A DNA stretch of 64,000 nt from positions 124,001-188,000 of the forward strand of contig NZ_FPEH01000011.1 in the NCBI RefSeq assembly GCF_900117425.1, given 5' to 3'. The stretch comes from Novosphingobium sp. NDB2Meth1 (GTDB lineage Bacteria; Pseudomonadota; Alphaproteobacteria; Sphingomonadales; Sphingomonadaceae). This document shows positions 57,283 to 64,000 of this stretch, piece after piece. The notes beneath the pieces were generated by a model. The model worked only from the letters and a program-made list of their open reading frames with translations. It searched no databases and was not told the DNA's origin. The position numbers and the translations under genes are program-made. The stretch's first letter is position 1. Each line of letters starts with the position of its first letter.

Positions 57283-58122
57283 GTGCATCCCCATTTAAGC
57301 GTTCGTTACATAAATGGGAGACGACCGCTGAAGCTGAAATTGCCCCCCGCAAATGAGGTTGGGATCAGCGTGTCTTTGGCAGGCAAGCAGCAGGCTGCCG
57401 GATACAACCTCAAAGACTTTCATGACCAAGTCCGTTCTGAGCTTCCTGGCTTTGAACGTGCCATTCCGTCTGACGGACCAGAAATCCTTCAGCTGCGGGG
57501 GCTTCCTCCCCTGTCTATTGAGCCGTTCGTCGATCGATGGTTTCTCAAATCGGCTGATGAAACACTCGCTTTCCAACTTCAGGATAATATGGTCGGGTAC
57601 AACTGGCGTCGACGTTCCACGCCGGGCACTCCCACTAACTATCCCGGCTTCGATACGCTCAAAGCATCCTTTGAAAAGTACGTGAGGTGCCTGGCCGACT
57701 GGCATACAGATCGCGGATGGGCGGTTCCGGATCCGGTTGCGGTGGAACTTTTCTACGATGACATTCTTCCAATGGTCCCGGATCCGGACACCGGAACGCT
57801 ACGGCTTTCCAATTTGTTATCGTGGTTTAACCCAAACGATCCTTCGTCAAGCGCCATGTTTGGATGGACCAACATGTGGGTTGAGGGGATAACGTCAACG
57901 CCGCCGCCACAGGGCCCAATGTTGAAAATTCGTGCAGAAATGGGTGTCGTGACCGAAGGCCCTGAAGTAGAGCCACGAAGCGTCATCCGCTTGCAGTTCA
58001 TTGCGGCAGGAATTTGCTCAAACTGGGACGAAGTTAACTCTTTCCTACAAGTTGCCCATGATTATATAGGCGTTCGGTTTTCCGAGGTGATAATCCCGAA
58101 GGCAATGAAAGCGTGGATGTGA
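57283..58122 (+). CDS. TIGR04255 family protein
   Basis: 279 aa. KLPPANEVGISVSLAGKQQA resembles the family's opening (PPxxEVxxxxxF). RWFLKSADETLAFQLQDNMV, YNWRRRSTPGTPTNYPGFDT, then WAVPDPVAVELFYDDILPM follow its conserved order. TIGR04255 proteins are sporadically distributed and of unknown role. GTG at 57283 lacks a good ribosome site, so the start is uncertain. AT-richer than the phage late genes. Confidence 0.72.
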   Translation: MHPHLSVRYINGRRPLKLKLPPANEVGISVSLAGKQQAAGYNLKDFHDQVRSELPGFERAIPSDGPEILQLRGLPPLSIEPFVDRWFLKSADETLAFQLQDNMVGYNWRRRSTPGTPTNYPGFDTLKASFEKYVRCLADWHTDRGWAVPDPVAVELFYDDILPMVPDPDTGTLRLSNLLSWFNPNDPSSSAMFGWTNMWVEGITSTPPPQGPMLKIRAEMGVVTEGPEVEPRSVIRLQFIAAGICSNWDEVNSFLQVAHDYIGVRFSEVIIPKAMKAWM

Positions 58123-58607
58123 TGGGTCTGAGTATAGCGTCAGCAACCACCCATCTTGCGTTCACGACGTTCGCGTTGATGAGCCCGGCGGCGGCAGGGT
58201 TCTCGACTGCGGGCGTGCAGATCCAGCATCACCAGCAGGAAGGGAAGCAGCAGATGCCAAGCAAGCTTCCTTGGGTCAATGCTGGCGCAAGACAGCTCTG
58301 TCTGTTGTCAGATGACTGGGACGGCTATGGGGCGTCGGCCGTCTCTATCGACCGCCTCAACATGCTCACTCGGTATCTTGACAGCATTGTGCCAGAAACT
58401 GCTCCTGCAGGCTCGATTGTGCCTGGAGCTGATGGGTCCATCCAAGCGGAATGGCACTTGCGCAGCGGTTCCTTTGGACTGCTTCTGGAAGAAGGTGCCG
58501 ATGTAAGCGCGTGGATGCGTCCTGCTGGTTCTGACCGCGAAATTGAGCGCACAGGGTTGGCAGCGCTTGACCTTCTGCGCGCTGCAATCTTTCACGCCAT
58601 GACATAA
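58122..58607 (+). CDS. DWDGYGA-motif protein, TIGR04255 partner
   Basis: Start at ATG 58122 (TGATG with the previous stop) or 58254 (MPSKLPWVNAGARQ, 117 aa), which has the better GGAAGGGAAG upstream. LCLLSDDWDGYGASAVSIDR is a recurrent small-protein motif in bacterial cargo regions; VPGADGSIQAEWHLRSGSFG follows. Unknown biochemical role. Middle gene of the three-gene set. Confidence 0.7.
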   Translation: MGLSIASATTHLAFTTFALMSPAAAGFSTAGVQIQHHQQEGKQQMPSKLPWVNAGARQLCLLSDDWDGYGASAVSIDRLNMLTRYLDSIVPETAPAGSIVPGADGSIQAEWHLRSGSFGLLLEEGADVSAWMRPAGSDREIERTGLAALDLLRAAIFHAMT

Positions 58608-59083
58608 TGCTGGCGGTCGTTGCGCAAGATTATCACGGGACGAACCGGACCGATGATCCTGCGATCGTCGACGATTCCCGATTGCTTCGACATTGCAGAA
58701 CCCCGGTGCAAATCGTGCGCTGCGAAATCAACGGTTTCAAGGTATCTGATCAAGCATTCAAACTGAAGTCTGGTGATGTCGGTGCATCAGTCGACTTAGA
58801 ATGCCTTCTACTTCAGGATGGGCTTCCGCCTGATCACCGCTTTGGCGTGATGCCAAACACGTATGCGCTGATCGCCATATCTGCGAAATCGGCCAGAGAG
58901 TTCGCCAGCGGCGCAGCTTGGACGCCCAAACCTCTTGAACCCGACCTCATCGGGGCCGCGCGAGAGGCTAACCCATGGCATGGCGAAATCATCGGTCCAA
59001 TTACGAACTCGGCCAGTCGCAGCCTTGCAAGTTCGGCGACGACCATCCGACGAGTACCGATCGATCAATACCCGCCGAAGTAA
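58607..59083 (+). CDS. Third gene of the TIGR04255 set (158 aa)
   Basis: ATG overlaps the previous stop (TAATG). RFGVMPNTYALIAISAKSAR and EANPWHGEIIGPITNSASRS resemble small proteins that accompany DWDGYG-type genes. It has CRTPVQIVRCEINGFKVSDQ at its start. No enzyme motif. Last gene before attR. Confidence 0.68.
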   Translation: MLAVVAQDYHGTNRTDDPAIVDDSRLLRHCRTPVQIVRCEINGFKVSDQAFKLKSGDVGASVDLECLLLQDGLPPDHRFGVMPNTYALIAISAKSAREFASGAAWTPKPLEPDLIGAAREANPWHGEIIGPITNSASRSLASSATTIRRVPIDQYPPK

Positions 59084-59396
59084 ACCCGGACCGTCGCGGG
59101 GGTCTGCCCCATGCATCGGCCGTCGCCGGCGGCGCCAGACGCGTGATCTCGGCCTTGAGCTCCTCGCGCCGCCCGGCTTCCTGCTGCTTGTCCCGCATCA
59201 TCTGGTTGCTGATCAGCAAGTCAGCGGCAGGGTCGAGACACTGCAGCGTTTTTCCATTCAGATCGGCCGATTTTCGGGCGTTCCTCTTGCGTGCGTTTTG
59301 CGTGAAACTCGCGCAGAAACGGCTTTTGTTCTTGGCCTGTTCTGGCTATACGAAATCCACAAATGGCAGAAATCAGCCGTTTTGCCCCACACGCAT
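59084..59396. other. Non-coding phage end upstream of attR
   Basis: About 313 bases without a convincing gene. A leftward frame at 59001-59219 with a helical start (MRDKQQEAGRREELKAEITR) may be a remnant of another gene, but it lacks a good start. Otherwise nothing seen. Confidence 0.45.
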
Positions 59397-59445
59397 TGCG
59401 TTGACATCGTAGGGGTCGCAAGTTCAATCCTTGCTACGCCCACCA
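59397..59445 (+). other. attR: 3' half of tRNA-Val(GAC)
   Basis: From TGCG at 59397 the sequence reads anticodon region TTGACAT, T-arm GCAAG-TTCAATC-CTTGC and acceptor TACGCCC with ACCA. This is the 3' part of a tRNA-Val(GAC); the expected 5' half (GGGCGTAGCTCAG...) is absent upstream, where phage DNA begins. So this is the displaced tRNA end made by prophage insertion; the restored tRNA should lie at the left end off-window. Confidence 0.8.
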
Positions 59446-59457
59446 TCGCATGAAAAA

Positions 59458-59479
59458 CCCCGCTCCGGCGGGGTTTTTT
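59458..59479. terminator. Bidirectional intrinsic terminator
   Basis: CCCCGC-TCCG-GCGGGG (59458-59473) with A5 before and T6 after. It would end tRNA-Val transcripts on the plus strand and the crotonase transcript on the minus strand. Confidence 0.87.
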
Positions 59480-59541
59480 GTTGCCTTGAAGGCCTGTCAC
59501 CGGACCGGCTTTCACACCGGTCCGGCGACAGCCGGGAGTCC

Positions 59542-60309
59542 TTACTTCCCCTGCCAGTTGGGCTTGCGCTTCTCGGCAAACGCGAGGCTGCCTTCGCGCG
59601 CGTCGGACGAGGTGAATACCGGCGCGACATAGGCTTCCTGCTTGTCCCACATCTCGGCTTCGGTCCACTCGTGCGAATCGCGGATGATCGCCTTCGAGGC
59701 AATCAGCGCGAGCGGGCCGTTTGCGGCAACGCGCGCGGCGAGCGCCTTGGCGGCCTCGAGCGAAGGCCCATCGGTCAGTTCGTTGACGAAACCCAGCGCA
59801 TAGGCGCGGTCGGCATCCATGAAATCGCCCGTCAGCGCGAGTTCCATCGCGATGCGCGGGGGGATCTGCCGGGGCAGCTTGATCAGGCCGCCGGCGGCCG
59901 CTGCAAGCCCGCGCTTGGCTTCGGGAATGCCGAACTTGGCGGCCTTGTTCGCCACGATCAGATCGCACGAGAGCGCCAGTTCCATGCCGCCCGCCAGCGC
60001 ATAGCCGTCGACCGCCGCGATAATCGGCTTCTTCGGCGTCCACTGCGACAGCGCGCCGAAGCCGCGGCCGGGCACGCTCGGCCGCTCGCCGCGCAGGAAG
60101 CCCTTGAGGTCCATCCCTGAGCAGAACGTGCCGCCCGCGCCGGTCAGGATCGCGCAGCGCAGGTCGGTCTCGGCGTCGAATCGGTCCATCGCCGCGGCGA
60201 TTCCTTCGGCCGCGGCCTTGGTCATCGCGTTCTTGGCTTCAGGCCGGTTGATGGTGACGATCAGGACGTTGCCGTCCACTTCGGTCAGGACTTCGGGGGC
60301 TTCGCTCAC
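59542..60309 (-). CDS. Enoyl-CoA hydratase/isomerase (crotonase)
   Basis: 255 aa. GGTFCSGMDLKGFLRG and GYALAGGMELALSCD hold the oxyanion-hole segments, with Glu in GGMEL and another in IPEAKRGLAAAAGG, the two catalytic positions. It hydrates or isomerises enoyl-CoA esters in fatty-acid or related breakdown. First host gene after attR. Substrate not predictable. Confidence 0.9.
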   Translation of the reverse strand: MSEAPEVLTEVDGNVLIVTINRPEAKNAMTKAAAEGIAAAMDRFDAETDLRCAILTGAGGTFCSGMDLKGFLRGERPSVPGRGFGALSQWTPKKPIIAAVDGYALAGGMELALSCDLIVANKAAKFGIPEAKRGLAAAAGGLIKLPRQIPPRIAMELALTGDFMDADRAYALGFVNELTDGPSLEAAKALAARVAANGPLALIASKAIIRDSHEWTEAEMWDKQEAYVAPVFTSSDAREGSLAFAEKRKPNWQGK

Positions 60310-60503
60310 GACATCTCTCCTCGGGTAGCGCTTAATCGCTTGGTTAAATGTCTAGAACCCGCCCCCGGCTCCTGTCCAGACTGAATGCGCCCGAAATGCC
60401 ATGCCCCATGCCCTTTGGTGTAACCGGGCCGCTTGCGCGCACGGAACTGCCTGCTAAGGAACGGCAAATTTTTTGGACTCTCCCCGGGGAAGGCACGCAA
60501 ACC

Positions 60504-61727
60504 ATGGCAAAGATCAAGGTGAAGAATCCTGTCGTCGAGCTAGACGGCGACGAAATGACGCGGATCATCTGGCAGTGGATCCGCGAACGTCTGATCCTTC
60601 CCTACCTCGATATCGATCTGAAGTACTACGATCTCTCGGTCGAGAAGCGCGACGAGACGAACGACCAGATCACCATCGATTCTGCCAACGCGATCAAGGA
60701 ATATGGCGTCGGCGTGAAGTGCGCCACGATCACGCCGGACGAGCAGCGCGTCGAGGAATTCGGCCTCAAGAAGATGTGGAAGTCGCCCAACGGCACGATC
60801 CGCAACATCCTTGGCGGCGTGGTGTTCCGCGAACCCATCGTGATCCAGAACGTGCCGCGGCTCGTGCCGGGCTGGACCGATCCCATCGTCGTCGGCCGCC
60901 ACGCGTTCGGCGACCAGTACAAGGCGACCGACACCCTCATCCCCGGCCCCGGCAAGCTGCGCCTCGTGTGGGATGGCGATGACGGCCAGAAGATCGATCT
61001 CGACGTGTTCGACTTCCCGAGCGCGGGCGTCGCCATGGCGATGTACAACCTCGACGATTCGATCCGCGATTTCGCGCGCGCCTCGTTCAACTATGGCCTC
61101 GCGCTCGGCTGGCCGGTCTATCTCTCCACCAAGAACACCATCCTCAAGGCCTATGACGGCCGCTTCAAGGATCTGTTCCAGGACGTGTTCGACACCGAAG
61201 GCTTCGCCGAGAAGTTCAAGGCCGCCGGCATCGAATACCAGCACCGCCTGATCGACGACATGGTCGCCTCGGCGCTCAAGTGGTCGGGCAAGTTCGTCTG
61301 GGCCTGCAAGAACTACGATGGCGACGTGCAGTCCGATACCGTCGCGCAGGGCTTCGGCTCGCTCGGCCTGATGACCTCGGTGCTGATGTCGCCCGATGGC
61401 AAGACGATCGAGGCCGAGGCCGCGCACGGCACCGTGACGCGTCACTACCGCCAGCACCAGCAGGGCAAGCAGACCTCGACGAACCCGATCGCCTCGATCT
61501 TCGCGTGGACGCGCGGCCTCATCTACCGCGGCAAGTTCGACGAGACGCCCGAAGTCGTGAAGTTCGCCGAAACGCTCGAGCGCGTCTGCATCGAGACCGT
61601 CGAGAGCGGCAAGATGACCAAGGACCTCGCCATCCTGATCGGCCCCAACCAGCCGTGGATGACGACCGAAAAGTTCTTCGAAGCCATCGTCGAAAACCTC
61701 GAAGCGGCGATGGCCGCCGAGGGCTGA
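60504..61727 (+). CDS. icd: NADP-dependent isocitrate dehydrogenase
   Basis: 407 aa, ATG at 60504. [20 protein letters not shown], the substrate segment [40 protein letters not shown] (metal Asp residues) and [15 protein letters not shown] (NADP site) define the homodimeric IDH found in alphaproteobacteria and eukaryotes. TCA cycle, cytoplasm. It is divergent from the crotonase over a 194-base gap. Confidence 0.97.
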   Translation: MAKIKVKNPVVELDGDEMTRIIWQWIRERLILPYLDIDLKYYDLSVEKRDETNDQITIDSANAIKEYGVGVKCATITPDEQRVEEFGLKKMWKSPNGTIRNILGGVVFREPIVIQNVPRLVPGWTDPIVVGRHAFGDQYKATDTLIPGPGKLRLVWDGDDGQKIDLDVFDFPSAGVAMAMYNLDDSIRDFARASFNYGLALGWPVYLSTKNTILKAYDGRFKDLFQDVFDTEGFAEKFKAAGIEYQHRLIDDMVASALKWSGKFVWACKNYDGDVQSDTVAQGFGSLGLMTSVLMSPDGKTIEAEAAHGTVTRHYRQHQQGKQTSTNPIASIFAWTRGLIYRGKFDETPEVVKFAETLERVCIETVESGKMTKDLAILIGPNQPWMTTEKFFEAIVENLEAAMAAEG

Positions 61728-61747
61728 GCTGGCAGGCTGATATGTCT

Positions 61748-61774
61748 GGGGCGGGATAATCTCCCGCCCCGTTT
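61748..61774 (+). terminator. Terminator after icd
   Basis: GGGGCGGGA (61748-61756) pairs with TCCCGCCCC (61762-61770), followed by GTTTC. Strong stem with a short T run. Confidence 0.77.
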
Positions 61775-61843
61775 CAGCCAAATTTAACCATTTCTTGCAG
61801 ATTTGGGCAGAATACAGCAGCGTAACACCAAACAGGTGAACGC

Positions 61844-63355
61844 GTGCTGGCCTTAGTCGCAATCTCTGCCATCTTCCTGACCAGCGCGCTGGGACTCATC
61901 GGGCTGCTGGTTTACTGGCTGCGCCAGCGCGCGCTGCAAGAGCCGAAGCCGAAGAAGGCGAAGCGCCGCAAGGATGCAGCCGAGCCGGAACCCGAGCCCG
62001 AACCGCTCCCGCTCAAGACCGGTCGCAGCCGCCTGATCTCCGCCGCATCGCTGGCCGAAGCCGAAGCGGCCAATGCGCGGCCCGAGCCCGAACCCTTCGA
62101 GCCGGAACCCGAACCGGCCGAGCCTGAACCGGAAGCACCGACTCCGTCATTGCCCACCCCGCTCGCAGCCGCACGGCAGCAGGCCCTTGTCCTGCGCCAG
62201 CACTTCCCGCCGCACCGCGCGCCCGAGGGTCGCAGCTGGCTGGGCGGCACCCCGGTGCTCCCCGGCGCGGCGGAATGGCCGGTGGGTCCGGCCACGGGTA
62301 AACCGCTCCACTTCCTGCTCCAGCTCGATCTTTCCGAAGTGCCCGATGAGGCGGGCCTTGGCCTGCTGCCCACCGAAGGCGCGCTCGCGCTGTTCCTCGA
62401 TCTCGACTGGGGCCCGGGCGAAGCGTTCCGCGTGCTCCATGCGCAAGGCTATGCCGGCACGCCGTGGCACGCGCTCGAAGTGCCGCCGACGCTGGCGATG
62501 GCCTATGGCGACGAGGCCGCGCTGGTCTGGCCTTGGGCGCTGACGCCCGAGCACGGCACGCAGCTCCTTCCGCGCTGGCCCATCGCGCCGCGGCTGATCG
62601 CGCTGCCGGAAACCGAGACGCCGGGCTGGCCGCACAATGCGGATACCGCGCGCGCCCTGCTCGCCGCGCAAGGCGTGGACGAACTCGCACCCGGCCTGAC
62701 ACCAGCGGATTTCCATGGCGCTGACGGACAAGGCTTTGAACCGCTCTGGTACGGCTATCCGCAGGACTGGATCACCGTCCAGATCGTCTGCGCCGCGCTC
62801 GTGCGCGAGGTGGACCGCGCCGCACGCACTGTGCTCGATGATCCCTACCCCGGCCTCGAGACCGAGGAACGCGCCGCCCAGATCAAGGCCGTGCGCGAGG
62901 AAGCGCAGGCCTGGTTCGATCACGCGCTGAACAACCCCGCGCTCACCCCGCTCGCCCCGCCGGTGCGCAAGGCCTTCTGGGACTGGCTCTCGACCCACCG
63001 CGCGCTCGCCGAGCACGTGATGCCCGCCGCCGTCGAAGCCGCCATCGAGACCACACTCCACGCCTCGCCTGAAGAAGCCGCCAAGTTCCCCGAAGAAGTA
63101 ACGGCCCGCGTCGCCTGGCGCCACGCCCTCGCCCGCCGCACCCCCGAAGGCGTGATCGCCCCGCCGCCCGCGCGCCTGCTCGCGCCCGCCAGCGGCCACG
63201 CGGACCTTGCCGGCACGCACCTGCTACTGCTCGAACTGCCGGACAACCCCGCGCTGGGCCATCACTTCGGAGGCAACGCACTGCAATGGTGGATCACTGC
63301 GGCGGATCTGGCGGACCGGCGGTTTGAGAACGTGGTGATGACGCGGGCGCAGTGA
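61844..63355 (+). CDS. Membrane-anchored DUF1963-like protein (503 aa)
   Basis: GTG start at 61844. ISAIFLTSALGLIGLLVYWL is the N-terminal helix. A Pro/Glu-rich linker (PEPEPEPLP-type repeats) covers residues 45-110. The rest is DUF1963-like: SWLGGTPVLPGAAEWPVGPA, KPLHFLLQLDLSEVPDEAGL, LPTEGALALFLDLDWGPGEA, and the C-terminal GTHLLLLELPDNPALGHHFG with WWITAADLADRRF. DUF1963 (YwqG) has unknown function. Confidence 0.8.
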   Translation: MLALVAISAIFLTSALGLIGLLVYWLRQRALQEPKPKKAKRRKDAAEPEPEPEPLPLKTGRSRLISAASLAEAEAANARPEPEPFEPEPEPAEPEPEAPTPSLPTPLAAARQQALVLRQHFPPHRAPEGRSWLGGTPVLPGAAEWPVGPATGKPLHFLLQLDLSEVPDEAGLGLLPTEGALALFLDLDWGPGEAFRVLHAQGYAGTPWHALEVPPTLAMAYGDEAALVWPWALTPEHGTQLLPRWPIAPRLIALPETETPGWPHNADTARALLAAQGVDELAPGLTPADFHGADGQGFEPLWYGYPQDWITVQIVCAALVREVDRAARTVLDDPYPGLETEERAAQIKAVREEAQAWFDHALNNPALTPLAPPVRKAFWDWLSTHRALAEHVMPAAVEAAIETTLHASPEEAAKFPEEVTARVAWRHALARRTPEGVIAPPPARLLAPASGHADLAGTHLLLLELPDNPALGHHFGGNALQWWITAADLADRRFENVVMTRAQ

Positions 63356-63426
63356 GAGAACTCATGGGGCTGTATGACAGGTTTCGCCCAGTTGCGGACA
63401 TCGAACTGCTGTGAGACTGTCCGAGG

Positions 63427-63810
63427 ATGTCCAGCATCTTTTTCCGCGGCGCCTTGATGCTGAGCCCCCTGTTGGGACTGGCCACCGCAAGCTGTAGCAG
63501 CAACCCGCCTAAGCATTTGAGCTTGTCGGAGCGTCAGATGTGCATTGCTCAGCACGGCTACGAGAGCCTCAGCGCCTTCGGCTATCCCATTTGCCAGCTC
63601 CACTATTCGGACGCTGGCAAGACCTGTAGCGGGAAGGCGGATTGTTTGGGGCAGTGTCGCTTGAGTGTCGATGGTCCGCACGAAACCCCGCGCCCATTAG
63701 CGGGGCAGGCAGCAAAGGGCCTGTGCACGGCGGAGAGATATAGTCCCGGATGCTTTGTGACGATTGAGGGCGGTAAGGTGACGGCGGGCGGTGCCATTTG
63801 CGAAGAGTGA
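63427..63810 (+). CDS. Cysteine-rich lipoprotein (127 aa)
   Basis: MSSIFFRGALMLSPLLGLAT then ASCSSN: lipobox LATASC-like. The mature part has paired cysteines (QMCIAQHGY, CSGKADCLGQC, GLCTAER, PGCFVTIEG), likely disulfides. Envelope lipoprotein of unknown role. Confidence 0.68.
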   Translation: MSSIFFRGALMLSPLLGLATASCSSNPPKHLSLSERQMCIAQHGYESLSAFGYPICQLHYSDAGKTCSGKADCLGQCRLSVDGPHETPRPLAGQAAKGLCTAERYSPGCFVTIEGGKVTAGGAICEE

Positions 63811-63867
63811 GGAACGCCCACTTCCCACCGAAAAGCGGCGACCTGATCCGCAACCTGCGCACGCCCC

Positions 63868-64000
63868 TCACACCACCAGCCGTTCCTCCAGCCGCGCCAC
63901 CAGCGCCGCATCCGCGCCCAGCACCGCCTCGGCATAAGCCTCGAACGTGCCGTGCTCGCGCTCCATCGCGGCGAAGGCCTGATCGAGAAACTCCGGCTGC
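63868..64000 (-). CDS. Partial gene, C-terminus of a tyrosine/serine phosphatase-like protein
   Basis: Only the last 43 residues are visible: PEFLDQAFAAMEREHGTFEA then YAEAVLGADAALVARLEERL. This resembles the C-terminal helices of Y_phosphatase3 proteins (FLDAAFxxIExxxGSxExYL). The catalytic part is off the right edge, so the call is tentative. Confidence 0.5.
   Translation of the reverse strand, partial: QPEFLDQAFAAMEREHGTFEAYAEAVLGADAALVARLEERLVV

Noticed and set aside
59258..60043. 261-codon minus-strand ORF spanning attR and crotonase
   Set aside because: It reads through the tRNA fragment and terminator in antisense and lies in a different frame from the crotonase.
60540..61862. 440-codon minus-strand ORF
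   Set aside because: Antisense to icd, a typical high-GC shadow.
1..64000. CRISPR arrays or insertion sequences
   Set aside because: No regularly spaced short repeats and no transposase-like ORF with flanking inverted repeats were seen.

Overview
The window is high-GC alphaproteobacterial DNA, most likely from a sphingomonad (Novosphingobium-like). I infer this from the codon and GC style, a tRNA-Val(GAC) tail typical of the group, and the two host genes on the right, an enoyl-CoA hydratase and a homodimeric NADP-isocitrate dehydrogenase. About 59.4 kb of the 64 kb is one temperate, contractile-tailed prophage. Its right end is an attachment site in the 3' half of a tRNA-Val(GAC) gene (about 59397-59445). 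Its left end, with the expected integrase and the restored tRNA, lies beyond position 1.

Position 1 to 17946 is one tightly coupled leftward early operon with many 1-8 base start/stop overlaps. From its promoter end (18.0 kb) it encodes small unknown proteins, a coiled-coil protein, a Bet/RecT annealing protein, a stand-alone acyl carrier protein, zinc-finger proteins and a DUF4942 methyltransferase. Next comes a PRTRC cassette in canonical order: ParB, E, C, F, B, A, ThiF. Then follow DUF3310, ThyX, a DUF5131 (Gp37/Gp68-type) protein and an HD phosphohydrolase cut by the window edge. The PRTRC genes give a ubiquitin-conjugation-like set: E1-like ThiF, E2-like B, a small C protein and a JAMM protease A. 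This is the main candidate for a poorly described system.

Position 18.0 to 19.2 kb is the lysis/lysogeny switch. A LexA/CI-type repressor is flanked by two clusters of a repeated operator (core TTTCCCACAT), two copies on one side and three on the other. A Cro-like gene is divergent from the repressor, and a secreted small protein converges on it.

Position 19.2 to 28.0 kb is the rightward early/replication operon: HTH proteins, an OmpR-type winged helix, a DnaA-domain-IV-like protein, an adenine methylase, a RuvC-like nuclease, DnaB helicase, a DUF1376 protein and a candidate late regulator.

Position 28.2 to 56.7 kb is the late module: terminase, portal (DUF1073), head morphogenesis protein, Nudix hydrolase, DUF2213, cement protein, DUF2184 capsid, DUF4054 connector, neck proteins, DUF3383 sheath, DUF3277 tube, frameshifted tail chaperone, tape measure, Pam3-like baseplate, fibres, an esterase-type spike, and a holin / SAR endolysin / nested Rz-Rz1 lysis cassette. 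Two exported proteins sit on the opposite strand between the chaperone and the tape measure.

Position 56.8 to 59.1 kb is AT-richer cargo next to attR: two small leftward genes and a rightward three-gene set led by a TIGR04255-family protein. This is a candidate lysogenic-conversion or defence module. From 59.45 kb onward is host chromosome: crotonase, icd, a DUF1963-like membrane-anchored protein, a lipoprotein and the 3' end of a probable tyrosine phosphatase gene.
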